DNA of 64,000 nucleotides from Luidia sarsii (taxonomy: Eukaryota > Echinodermata > Asteroidea > Paxillosida > Luidiidae): positions 20,593,280-20,657,279 of the forward strand of contig OX465103.1 of assembly GCA_949987565.1 (NCBI GenBank), in the 5' to 3' direction. The position numbers and the translations under genes are program-made. Positions 11,703 to 22,239 of the stretch are shown piece by piece (the stretch's first letter is position 1; each line of letters begins with the position of its first letter). The notes under the pieces were generated by a model. It saw only the letters and a list, made by a program, of their open reading frames with translations. It searched no databases and had not been told where the DNA came from.

Positions 11703-11935
11703 TCTAGTTCTGATACGATCGATCTAAAGCATCGCATTACACTCAGCTGTATATATACGTGGGGAAGGTACCCCGAAAATCTGAGCAGATAATATGACGG
11801 CATTGCGTTTTGGTTTCCGTGTTTTTCAGTAGTCTATAGGCCTATGTGTGGTTTTCACTGTTGGCGATGGCAGATTTTGACTACAGTTTTATTTGACCAT
11901 AATATTTTCCTCTTACTATACAATAGGGTAAACAA

Positions 11936-12184
11936 AGTAGAAGAAGAAGACAAAGAAGAAGAAGAAGAAGAAGCAACAAAAGAAGAAGGAGAAGGAGAAG
12001 GAGGAGGAGGAGGAGGAAGAGTCAGAGGAGGAGATATTCTAATCTCAAGGAGGAGAAGGAGAAGGAGAAGGAGGAGGAGGAAGAGGAAGAGGAGGAGATA
12101 TTCTAATCTCAAGGAGGAGAAGGAGAAGGAGGAGGAGGAAGAGGAAGAGGAGGAGATATTCTAATCTCAAGGAGGAGAAGGAGA

Positions 12185-12216
<32 letters not shown>

Positions 12217-12417
12217 ATATTCTAATCTCAAGGAGGAGAAGGAGAAGGACGAGGAGGAGGAAGAGGAAGAGGAGGAGATATTATAATCTCAAGGAGGATA
12301 AGGAGAAGGAGGAGTAGGAGGAAGAGGAAGAGGAGGAGATATTATAATCTCAAGGAGGATAAGGAGAAGGAGGAGGAGGAGGAGGAGGTGGAGGAGGAGA
12401 TACTGTAATCTCAATAG
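11936..12417 (+). repeat. Purine-rich minisatellite, about 60-62 bp unit
   Basis: GAA/GGA-rich sequence organised into about seven units. Each is marked by the non-purine word GAGATATTCTAATCTCAAGG, with later variants ATTATAATCTC and ACTGTAATCTC. Landmarks fall near 12030, 12092, 12154, 12214, 12275, 12336 and 12395. The word is partly palindromic (GAGATATT...AATCTC). No coding role; glutamate/arginine-rich frames are shadows. Confidence 0.9.
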
Positions 12418-12865
12418 GCTAAGCGGCCCTGACGTTTCAAACAAACATTCAAGGAAACAAACAAAACAAACCAGGTTATTTTGCTACATTTCAAGAATTT
12501 TCTCCAGCGAATGATACCTCGTAACGCAAGGTATGCACGGTTCCTAAAAATGCAATCCCTTTGCGTTCCTTTAGTAATGCTCGGCTACTTTGTCTTCACC
12601 AGTGGTGAACTATGGAGGTAGAGGTATTCCCCTCGAGCAGTCTGGTGCCTTGTCTTCCCGGTGGCTAACTAATGGGTCTTTTTGAAACCACGGCTTGTAT
12701 ACTTTCAACTCAGACTTCGTCTTCCTCTCATCCAGTCTCATAGTACTTCAGTTGGAGCCTTGTTCTTGCTCGTAGGTCGTCGTGACTTTGCTGTTCTCTA
12801 CTTTGTATCTAAGTGTCTGTTGACTATTGGCGAATGCCATGAATGTGCTTACAACGTGTTGTTTA
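12418..12865. other. No gene seen
   Basis: Ordinary sequence between the purine minisatellite and the Penelope-like 3' ends. Nothing was recognised. Confidence 0.4.
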
Positions 12866-12867
12866 CA

Positions 12868-13140
12868 ATGTTGGGTGATATACACAAATGTTGCAAACTG
12901 CTTACTGACTAAAATTACCAAAATGCAAATCTTAAAACTTAGTGGGCCTGACGTTTCGATCCTAGCAGGACCTTTCTCAAAGGCAGAGTGACACGGACAA
13001 AACAGATACATGTACAAAAAACAAGAGACAAACACAGAACGTAGACTTACATACCAACGGACGGACAGACTTACATATACACACGTAGACAGGTCAGCAA
13101 GGAGGATCACCACGAGGGGATACAGCAACATAAGGAAATA
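12868..13140 (-). mobile_element. Penelope-like 3'-UTR fragment, minus orientation
   Basis: Read on the minus strand it runs TACATGTATCTGTTTTGTCC, TCACTCTGCCTTTGAGAAAG, GTCCTGCTAGGATCGAAACG, TCAGGCCCAC, then a tail ending GCAACATTTGTGTATATCACC. The same module recurs at 13603-13985, 31455-31560 and 55200-55425. At 13603 it directly follows a Penelope-like C-terminal reading frame, which is the basis for the assignment. Confidence 0.55.
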
Positions 13141-13145
13141 ACTTA

Positions 13146-13320
13146 AGGTGATATACAAAAATGTTGCAAACTGCTTACTGACCAAAATTACCAAAATGTA
13201 AATCTTAAAATTTAGTGGGCCTGACGTTTCGATCGATCCGTTGGTATGTAAGTCTACGTTCTGTGTTTGTCTCTTGTTTTTTTTTTGTACATGTATCTGT
13301 TTTGTCCTTGTTTACAATGT
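13146..13320. mobile_element. Rearranged second Penelope-like 3' fragment
   Basis: It starts like its neighbour (GGTGATATACAAAAATGTTG ... GTGGGCCTGACGTTTCGATC). After GATC it switches to the inverse complement of the neighbour's distal part: GTTGGTATGTAAGTCTACGT...TGTCTCTTG matches the complement of 13017-13060. The two copies together therefore form an inverted, internally deleted pair, as expected from template switching or twin insertion. Confidence 0.5.
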
Positions 13321-13602
13321 TGTTTACAATGTATTGTTTATCCACCGGCAAGCTAGGACCCAACCCCTGCATTCATCTTTTTGTCCACATGTTTTCCCTC
13401 GACTCGTCAAATCTCTCTGAAGAATAATATTGTTGTACAGCCCTTTCCATCTTTTCTTGCCACTCTTAGGAACAGTATTCTCTCCTCGTCATCCATCCAA
13501 CTACTATTTCTCTGTGCTCTTTTTTAATTAAGGAATGATTTTCCGTTGTTTCTAAATATTTATTTGTTATAAGGTGATATACAAAAATGTTGCAAACTGC
13601 TT

Positions 13603-13985
13603 ACTTAGTGACTGTCCGTCTTAGCCGTGAGAAAGTGTGGATGAAGCGTCTTCGGACTATTCAACCACATGATCTCAACATCCAGGGGGGTAACGACTAA
13701 CACCATGCAGCTTTCTGATAATCCTTCTTTTGTGTTCAGTCCTTCACACTTCTCTGTTTGATCTTTCCCCTCCTCTCACTAATCCCTACCCTACTCCTTG
13801 CCCTTCCCTTTGATCCCTCCCTACCAGCTTCACTCTTTGTCCTCTGTTTCTCATCCGTGTCCTATTCACTCTCTCCCCCTCCTTCGGGTACATGTATCTG
13901 TTTTGTCCTTGTCACTCTGCATTTGAGAAAAGTCCTGCTAGGATCGAAACGTCAGGCCCACTAAATTTTCAGATTTATTTGTTAT
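13603..13985 (+). mobile_element. Penelope-like element 3' end: ORF C-terminus plus 3' UTR
   Basis: The frame starting GTGACTGTCCGTCTTAGCCG (from about 13607) reads VTVRLSREKVWMKRL, then RTIQPHDLNIQGGND and a TAA stop near 13700. The pattern RE..W(I/M)..LRT..P..LN matches my recollection of the C-terminus of GIY-YIG-bearing Penelope-like retroelements. A C/T-rich 3' UTR follows, ending in the shared module with GGATCGAAACGTCAGGCCCA. Nothing upstream of the C-terminus survives here. It could alternatively be another element that captured this tail. Confidence 0.5.
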
Positions 13986-14689
13986 ATTAATTAATACTTA
14001 ATTATTTATTTATTTGATGTTTGTTTACTTAATAGTCTATTCTCTGCTTGATGCGGAGTGACAGTTTACACTGGTCACAGCAATTGTTTTTGCTTCTGTC
14101 TCTCCCTTACCCATTTTGTATGTGTTATTAATAATGATAATACAATTCACGATATTCAACAGTAGTCATGAACATTGTACAATCCTGATCCCCTGCATCT
14201 GCAAGCGGCATACACAAAAGAAAAAATTGTTTTCTCCATGAGTCCTGAAGAATATGTTGATTGGTTGATGTAATGAAGATTGATGGTTATCTGAAAGGGT
14301 CATTTAGACCTCGAAGATAAAGCGAAAATGTATTCCGTGGGGACGAAAAAAAATAAACCCCTCAGAAAATGATGACTTCGTGCCAACGACCCTGCCATGT
14401 TTATTGCAAAAATATCCCTGGAGCTCCACTATTTCCTGCGTCATTAATAGCGCTTCTTCTATTTTTCTCCCCCCAACGATTCACAGACGCGCAGTTAGAA
14501 TAACAATTTCCGCCGGTACTGATGAGTTGCCCTGCGAAAATATCTGGGTTTAGATTGAGAGGAGATTTGACCGGCGGGGAAATGAAAAGCCTATCACGAG
14601 GAGAAAAAGAAGAACTTCAAAGGAGAGGTAAAAACAAAAGTTGGAGGGGAAAAAACCCAAGAAGAGGTGACAAAATGACAAACTTTACA
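13986..14689. other. No gene seen
   Basis: AT-rich spacer without recognisable exon, RNA gene or repeat. Confidence 0.4.
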
Positions 14690-14850
14690 CTTATACCCCA
14701 GCAAAGACCAGTTGACTATTTGGGAGGCCACCATCTAAGGGCTGAATGGCTCAGATGGAGGAGCACCGGTACGTTGATCCAAAGGGTCTCGGGTTCAAGT
14801 CTCGGTCCAGTCAAAGTTTTCTTTGCCATTTTTTTGACTTACATTTTCTA
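14690..14850 (+). repeat. tRNA-promoter SINE, plus orientation
   Basis: It contains the SINE head (CAGCAAAGACCAGTTGACTA, TTTGGGAGGCCACCATCTAA), then A box TGGCTCAGATGG near 14749 and B box GGGTTCAAGTC near 14792. The 3' body GGTCCAGTCAAAGTTTTCTT, TGCCATTTTT follows. It is a partial copy, since the most 5' SINE head is missing. Confidence 0.8.
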
Positions 14851-16499
14851 ATATTATAGAAGTAGTGACATCGCCAAAAGACGAAGTAGGCTAATTGGTA
14901 GGCTAATAGCTATTCCCTTTTTCTCCGGAGAGAAAGGGAAATCTTGATCATTGGGGAAACGCAGAGATTGAGGAAACGGGATCGTCGGGGTAAATCTGTT
15001 TGTCGTATTGGGGATGGACTGACGTGCGGGGGTGAGGTACACGGGGATTGAAGTCTTTGGTTTGTGCCCAGTGAGTGAGCGGTGCAAATTACGCCGTGTT
15101 CCTGTCGCATGGCCGCTTGAGGTTCTCGACAAACAAGCCGGCGTGCTGTTGTCCGTATACCTACAGGGCACGGCCGGCCCCAAGGTGATACGTATACCAG
15201 GGTGCCTGTATGCTTCCCAGTTGGATCGGTTACCTTTAAAGCGTGCACCCCTAGCTGCAAGTGCGCAGTGAAAAATGTTGTGCAAAACAAAACTGTAGCG
15301 CTAAATCATTGGCTCAACAATCGCTCAGTTTTGGTGTCATTTCTTTTTTATGACTAATACAAGATGCAAATGCAAAGGAGATAATATAACACGAGACCGA
15401 ATAAGGGAGCGTATAGACCGCAATGGGCCAGAAAAAGACCAGACAAAGTGGCCACGACGGATGGCCCACAGCTATCCCAACGACTATGCCATTTTCCTGC
15501 AGATTCATGCTTCGACTCAAGGTACGCGCCGTTGAGTTCGTAAAAAACTAAATGCATTGCATGCACTGCACGCTCAAGGAGGTTGCCAGATCTGTAGGGT
15601 TTGTGTATAGCGCTGCGCAAACAGCGTCTTGAATTTATTCTCTGCCTCGAATCGTGCTGCATAATTATGTCAAAAGGGGCAGCCTTTCGTTAAAGGAGTT
15701 AGTTTCTGGCGGTGAACAGATCAAAACCGGGCCCCCCATCCAATTTCTCCTGCCCAAAGGCCTCCCCCACCCCTTTCCTCGTCATGCAAACGATAATCGG
15801 CTTCGGCAAAAGGAGGGAACATCTTCAGAATACATAGTGAGGGGTCGCACCGTATGTGTTCAATAGAGCGCATACCGATGTTTGTTCTTAAATCCCCCCC
15901 CCGCTTGAGGTAGCCATCATTCAAGGTGGCGGCGCTCATGAGTCTATTTCTTCGGTCTTATTCTCTGGTAGAGCCGTCACCTTTGTTTCATATACGGAAA
16001 AATTACCAACTCAAGAACAATCATGACTCTATCCGTCTTTCAAGCGTTCGCAAAACAATTGTGCTGCGGATACACGTCACAGAAGCACGCATAGTAATGA
16101 CGTATCCGTGCACGTATGTTCGTGTAGGCACGCGAAACCTCTCTTATTGTGCAATATACTTGGCTCCGTAGCAACAGGTCTGGAACCTGGACGTGTCACC
16201 GTGCACGCCTATCGGTGCGGATCCCGACGTCCGTATTATTATACGGGCCCTTCGTGCAGCGCACAAAATACCTCGGATAGGCCTATTCACGTCCCGACGG
16301 AGTACAATTTCAGATCTCGTGTCTGATTCAGACATTTTAGAAAGCGGGTCGGTTATGTGGCTGACACTCGTCCTTCTTCAGTATTATACCTTCTCCTTCA
16401 GTGCCATCAAGGACAAGCAAGTGGACACCCTGATCACCACCTGTGACACCACAACATGAATTTCTTGGATAGGTTTCATCAGTTGTGCCTTTTTATGCT
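14851..16499. other. No gene seen
   Basis: About 1.6 kb with several short open frames of 60-140 codons on both strands. None shows a recognisable domain or splice context, and I do not call any of them as genes. Confidence 0.35.
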
Positions 16500-17135
16500 A
16501 ACTCCTCTTTTCTTTCTCCTTCTACCCTCACCTCCTCCGTCTTCCCTCCTCTCTCTCCTCCCTTCTCTCTCCTCCATCCCTTCTCCCTCCTCCCTATCAT
16601 CCCTCCTCCCTCCTCCCTCCCTCTCTACTCCCTTCTCCCTTCTCCCTCCCTCCTCCCTCGTCTCTCATCCCTCCTACCTCTCCTCCCTCCTCACTCTCCT
16701 TCCTCCTCCCTCTCCTCCCTCCTCCCTCCTCCCTCCCTCTGTCCTCCCTTCACCCTTCTCCCTCCCTCCTTCCTCCCCTCTCTCCTCCTTACTCCCTCCT
16801 CCCTCCCTCTCTCCTCCCTCCTACCCCTCTCCTCCCTCCTCCCTCCTCCCTCCTCCCTCCCTCCTCCCTCCTCCCTCCTCCCTCCTCCCTCTCTCCTCCC
16901 TACTCCCTCCTCCCTCCCTCTCTCCTCCCTTCTACCTCTCTCCTCCCTCCTCCCTTCTCCCTCCTCTCTCCTCCCTCCTCCTCTCTTCTTACTCCATCTC
17001 TCCTCCCTCCCCAATCCTCCCTTGCTCCTCTCTCCTCTTTCCCTCGCCCTCCCATCCACCTTCCCTCCCTCCTCCCTCCTCACTTCCTCCTCACTCCCTC
17101 ATCTCTCCCTCCTCCCTTTTCCCTCCCCGCCTCGG
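16500..17135 (+). repeat. Polypyrimidine CTCC/CCT tract
   Basis: About 630 bases of nearly pure pyrimidine on the plus strand, dominated by CCTCCCTCC. Long Ser/Pro/Leu frames on the plus strand and Arg/Glu/Gly frames on the minus strand are low-complexity shadows. Potential for triplex (H-DNA) or, on the G-rich strand, G-quadruplex formation. Confidence 0.9.
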
Positions 17136-17689
17136 GGGAAAACAACATCTTACATACCAGAGGAATCACCACAACTTTGTACCCTGGGATCTCGGCGCTA
17201 TCCTCCAATCGCTAGTGTGTTTTCCCTCCGCTATTTCAGTTGAAGGAGGGCCATTTCATCGATTCCTCCCTCACTCCAGTGATATCATGATTCGGGTAGC
17301 CCTAATTTTTTAGCCTCGGTGCGAGCCCCGACCCTGTCCAGCTATTGATTTCATGTTTTTTTTTCTCTTCATTTAAAGGAGAATATGAAAAACCAATAGT
17401 GGTAATGCAGTAGAGGCCTATACGCAACGCGGTGAGGTCTACCTGTCTGCATATAAAACCATACAGAATCGTCTGCTATGAACCATGTTACAGGCAGTGG
17501 GTCTTTAAATCACGTTGCGGCTAGTTTCCACTACTGTCCACTACCTGATGTGAAACAGTTGCAAAAACAAGATTTCTAACTGCAGAATAAAAGGAACCTT
17601 TCTTAGTTTTGCACCTATTCTCAAGAAAATTTCAACTTTGAGAATCAACATCGGGTTCCTCGATCTAGTAGACCCCAAAACAACCTGAT
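17136..17689. other. No gene seen
   Basis: Spacer between two repeat blocks. No exon or RNA gene was recognised. Confidence 0.4.
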
Positions 17690-18345
17690 ACGTGTACATT
17701 GTATGACATTCTATGTCCATTCGTTTTAAATGCATTCTATGTCCATTCTTTTTAAGAACATTGTATGTCAATTCATTTTATGTACATTCTATGTCCATTC
17801 GTTTTAAGTGCATTCTCTGTCCATTCTTTTTAAGAACATTGTAGGTCCATTATTTTTAAGAACAGTGTGTGTCCATTCATTTTATGTACATTCTATGTCC
17901 ATTCGTTTTAAGTACATCTTTAGCATTTAAGTATTTTATGTCCATTCGTTTTAAGTGCATTCTATGTCCATTCTTTTTAAGAACACTGTGTGTCCATTCG
18001 TTTTAAGTGCATTATATGTCCATTCTTTTTAAGAACATTGTGTGTCCATTCATTTTATGTACATTATATGTCCATTCGTTTTAAATACATCTTAAGCATT
18101 TAAGTATTTTATGTCCATTCGTTTTAAGTGCATTCTATGTCCGTTCTTTTTAAGAACATTGTGTGTCCATTCATTTTATATACATTTTATATCTGTCCAT
18201 TTGTTTTAAGTACATCTTAAGCATTTAAGTATTTTATGTCCATTCGTTTTAAGTGCATTCTATGTCCATTCTTTTTAAGAACATTGTGTGTCCATTCATT
18301 TTATGTACATTCTACGTCCATTTGTTTTAAGTACATGTACAATAT
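17690..18345 (+). repeat. Minisatellite of 26-bp units with a higher-order pattern
   Basis: Basic unit is about 26 bp: CATTCTATGTCCATTCGTTT plus TAAGTG, alternating with CATTCTTTTTAAGAACATTG variants. Blocks are separated by TACATCTTAAGCATTTAAGT, ATTTTATGTCC, which recurs near 17912, 18090 and 18212. This gives a higher-order repeat of roughly 120-170 bp. Non-coding. Confidence 0.9.
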
Positions 18346-18704
18346 ATGTTTTTGCTGCGGCACCGTGCGCACAATGTCTTTAGAGAATGGGTGTTGGTGT
18401 TTCAGAAGAAGCGCCACTCTGCTCGGGAGACATTGCAATGCGCATTGCGAATCTGCCTCGCGAACCCGTATATGCCATCTCCTTCCACCCTGTCACTGCT
18501 AAACCTATGGCATTGATGCTTTGACCCCTCTCCCCTGCGTGACGGACACATCGGATACGTCTCTTGCATTACAATTGTCCGAAGTCTGGAACCATTTTTT
18601 TTGTCCAAAGATGGGAATGATGTCCTCCAAAATTGCTTCATTCATGAAGTGCAGCGTTATACATGTATTCGGGCATTAACATGGTAAAATCGTTTGGCCT
18701 AAAA
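18346..18704. other. No gene seen
   Basis: Spacer between the minisatellite and the nested MITE/LINE. Nothing was recognised. Confidence 0.4.
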
Positions 18705-18717
18705 TGTGACCCGGCAC

Positions 18718-21205
18718 AGCATAATAATAATAATAATTCTTTATTGCTACAGACATATTCAGATACATCGTAGAATTCATTGTGGCTGCCGCCTAAAAAA
18801 TACATTAAGACACATTGATTAAAATTAGTACACATATAAAAGTATGATAAGCACACTACAAAATACGATAAAAGTGCAATTACAGTCAATACACTGATAG
18901 ATCTTAGAAAAAATAAGACATACCGGTAGGCCTTATTGATAAAATCCAAACTATAAAATATAAACAACATTACAAAACATTAAAAATACATGAACAAGAT
19001 TATTTTAAAAAGTTGAAATGTCCGTTAAGGAAGCGAATTGCAGTGTTATAAAAAGATCGATTTGACCGCCTTGTTGCGCCAGGTAGTGATCGATAGGCTT
19101 TTCTAATTTTTACAAAGAGTTCATTTGCCGGATGGAATTAATCTCTCATAATATTCTCTGCACGCCTCAGTGTCCTTTTCCTATAGATTTCATTCAAAGA
19201 TGTTAGTGGTTGACCTATAATAGTGGAAGCTGTTTTGACTAATCTTTCAAGTCTACGTCGGTCTTCACAGCTGATGTTTCCAAACCAGACAGTCATTGCA
19301 AATGTGAGGACACTCTCAACGACCGCTCAGTAAAAGAGCACAAGAACATCGGCATGATTGTGATTGCAAGTAATTCAAAACTAACCTCTCAAAAGATTTC
19401 ATTAAGTTCGACGTTAGGGCGACTGGGCGATAATCATTGAGACAGGTTACGGGTCGTTTCTTAGGGATTGGAATGATCACTGACAATTTAAAGATATTTG
19501 GAACAATACCAAGACGTAACGACCAATTAAAAATGCTGGTAGCAATGCCACACAATTCGTCAGCACAAAGTTTTAGCAGTCTGTTTGAGATTCCGTCTGG
19601 TCCTGTTGCTTTTCTTATTTGGGCATGCTTAAAAACACGTCGGGTGTGGGTCTCGGCAATCACCAGTGACTGCTCCTCAGCTATCCCCGTCTTAGGTGTG
19701 GGCACTTGTGCAGGGTCGTCAAAGCGAGCATAGAAATTGTTAAGACGGTCAGGGAGTTGCGACTCAGCAGATGGAATAGATGCTATTTTTCTATAAGGGG
19801 CTATTTTCTGGATGCCGCCCCAAACGTCTTTCATGTCACCGTTCGCCAACTGATTTTCAAGTTTTCGTTTATAGTTTCTCTTAGCATCTCTAATCGCATT
19901 TCGCAACCTATACTTGGCATGTTTATACTCATCCCAGTTGTGATCAGCAAATGCTACTTGCTTGGCACGAATTTGGCTGCGGAGGGAGTCTCCAAACCAC
20001 GGTTTGTCGTTTCCATATATAGTAACCGATTTCCTTGGTATACAGATTTCCTGACAGTATCTGATATAATCGATGATGACATCTGTACTGCCGTGAATGT
20101 CATTGGAGTCGACCAAAGTCTCCCAATCAGTACAAGCCAAGCATCCCTGGAGTTTTGCGATAGCCGGTTCTGTCCACTGAAGAACAGTCTTGACGATTGG
20201 TTTTGTTCGTCGCAATGCCTGGCGGTAAGCTGGGATCAAGTGAATCATGTTGTGGTCAGCGTCTCCCAGGGGCGCGCGGCTAATTGCCTTATAGGCATCT
20301 TTGATGGTAGTGTAGCAGTGGTCAATCGTCTTGTCCTTCCTTGTATGGCATTGCACGTGCTGATAAAACTTTGGCAAACCTTTCTTAAGATTTGCATGGT
20401 TAAAGTCTCCTACAAAGATTGGAATGGCCCCTGGATTTGCGTTCTCATGTCTAGTGACAATAGAAGAGAGTTGAGAGATAGCCAATTGAGCATCTGCATC
20501 AGGGGGAATGTACACGGCGATCAGGATTAAAGCCCGAAATTCCCGAGGCAGATAATAAGGTCGGCATTGAATGGCCAATGATTCCAGTACCGGCGTACAC
20601 AAACGCGAAAGTTCCTTGCAGTCCATGCACCATTGACTGTTGACCATTATGCAAAGACCTCCTCCTTTCACCTTATTCACTTCAGTGAACAGCCGGTCGG
20701 ATCTGAATAGCGTGAATCCAGGGGGTGTGACGGCACTGTCGAGATCGCGGGAATCAAGCCAGGTTTCCGTTAGGCAATGCACACAACAATCTCTGAAATC
20801 CTTCTTAGAAGACATCAAGGCGATAAATCCATCCATCTTGTTCCTCAGTGAGCGGACGTTAGCCAAGAAAATGCTTGGGAGTGGTGGCCGATCGGGACGT
20901 CTCCTGAGCCTGACAAGCTTACCACCTCTCCGGCCCCGCTTCCGCATGCGTTTCCCTGATGTCGAATCACCATGGCCTTCCTCGGACGGATTGTGCAACA
21001 AAGTTTCAATAATATCCAGCTTTGCACGAGTGGCAGGATCATGAATTAGTTCCGAAGACTTCAGGGAGAGTAACTCCTCCCTACTGTATACAATGTAGGT
21101 GCAACACGACTTGAATAACGAGCATAAAATAAGTAAAATCAAAACAGAACGAACAGAACGAACAACAGCCATGTCGCCATCAACCGGCGCCAAAACACGT
21201 AACGT
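18718..21205 (-). mobile_element. LINE with intact 5' end, internal RT deletion and ATT-repeat tail
   Basis: A minus-strand non-LTR element lying inside a TGTGACCC element. Its 3' tail is (ATT)n on the minus strand at about 18718-18738. Its 5' end is at about 21205, only some 33 bases before the ORF start. The 3' coding end in another frame (VESVLTFAMTVWFGNISCED near 19260-19320, then LERLVKTAS, RTLRRAENIM and FHPANELF) is typical of the last domain of CR1/Rex1-like LINEs. The stretch between the RT fingers and this domain is missing, so the element is internally deleted at about 19350-19375. Confidence 0.88.
19316..21172 (-). pseudogene. LINE ORF2: APE endonuclease plus N-terminal half of RT
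   Basis: I start at the ATG at 21172-21170 because the frame upstream has no ATG; the frame is 618 codons. N-terminus: a hydrophobic stretch VLILLILCSLFKSCC, then YIVYSREELLSL. APE endonuclease motifs: FLANVRSLRNKMDG, CLTETWLDSRDLDS, FRSDR, FVGDFNHANL (the GDFN block), DKTIDHCYT and GDADHNMIHL, where the usual SDH reads ADH. RT fingers: KATGPDGISNRLLKL, IIPIPKKRPVTCLNDYRPVA, LTSNLMKSFERLVLNYL. The frame then runs out after LQSQS into a short unrelated tail, because the palm, including GVPQGS and FADD, is deleted. It therefore has no RT activity, though the endonuclease could be intact apart from the ADH change. Confidence 0.88.
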
Positions 21206-21854
21206 AAATAATGAGAAATAACCCCCACTTTTGAGATTTTATGATGTGAAAGAGTATACCATTAGCTTTCGAATGATATCAAATTTGTTTCCGTATGAAC
21301 TTTGTTGTAAATAGTACCAGGGGACTTCGCTCGTTTATTTGGCACTAGACACAATAAAGCAGCACCAGTCTAACTCCTCGAAAGTGGCCATTCAAAAAGG
21401 CAGGAACTTTATATTTTCATGAAAACAGTACACAAACACTCCCCCCGAAATCCTTGGTTTTTTTTCAACATTTAGAGACGAATTTCGGAAAAATCCTTTG
21501 AACATAATATTATCTAATACATTAACTTTCCTAAAATACAAAAAAAAAAAAAATAATCGAATTGAGAAGATCCTTTGACTTCAGGCGTTATTTACTCGAT
21601 TTTTTTTTTATATTCCTCGTGTCGCTGTGCCGGGTCACAAGTAGTCGTTCCGATTTGATTAGAAATGATGTCATAGTTTTCTGTTGCGTTTTAGGAGTAC
21701 AAACCAACAGTCCGTCTTTCATTTTGATGGCCAACGATGCTACTGGTTGACATTTTGAGATTGGTCACACATTGTCCACCTTTGCAGTAGTGTCGATTTC
21801 CAAACAAACAAATGAGAGAAATGGACCAAATCTGACTGGGCACGTTTATCCCAT

Positions 21855-22015
21855 TTTGAAAAATGACAAAGGAAACTTTGACTGGACCAAGACTTGAACC
21901 CAAGACCTCCGGTTTTGCAAATACCAGCGCTCTATACCGTCTGAGCTATCCAGCACTTAGATGGCGGCCTTCGCAAATAAGCAACCACTTAAACCAGCCA
22001 GACGCATTTACCAAG
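21855..22015 (-). repeat. tRNA-promoter SINE, minus orientation
   Basis: On the minus strand: A box region GATAGCTCAGACGG near 21937-21952, then GAGCGCTGGTATTTGC, B box GGGTTCAAGTCTTGGTCCAG near 21885-21902, and the 3' body AGTCAAAGTTTCCTTTGTCA. SINE head sequence (TTGCGAAGGCCGCCATCTAA) lies at 21955-21985. Confidence 0.8.
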
Positions 22016-22239
22016 ACTATGTGACTAGCTAAAAAACAGCTTAAGATGTAAACTCACAAGTGGGGGGTGGGGTAGAGCCTCCTACTGGCATTAAATATAT
22101 CCCCACGACAACAGCGGAGGTGAGTCTGGTTGAGAGCGAAACTTAATTCAGTCTCGGGGAACTGCATGGGAGGTATCGATCAGCTTTTTCCCCGGATGGG
22201 AATTAGCCGGTGACCGAAGATAGTGCAATGGATGCAGTG
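22016..22239. other. No gene seen
   Basis: Short unique-looking spacer. Confidence 0.35.

Larger units (their letters stand above)
18705..21639 (-). mobile_element. TGTGACCC element, long form, split by a LINE
   Basis: The left terminus TGTGACCCGGCACAGC is at 18705-18720. The body resumes at about 21206 (AATGAGAAATAACCCCCACT) and continues to the right terminus GCTGTGCCGGGTCACA ending at 21639. Joined across the LINE, it matches the long-form copies at 59183-59640, 60282-60730 and 60845-61301, including the extra internal segment (GAACTTTGTTGTAAATAGTA, GGCCATTCAAAAAGGCAGGA, CCGAAATCC). The element is about 450 bp without the LINE. Confidence 0.85.

Noticed and set aside
16456..17313. 285-codon plus-strand frame rich in Ser/Pro/Leu
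   Set aside because: A translation of the CCTCCCTCC tract; all three plus frames and the complement are similarly open.
19706..20530. 274-codon plus-strand frame
   Set aside because: Antisense of the LINE endonuclease/RT frame, with no domain of its own.
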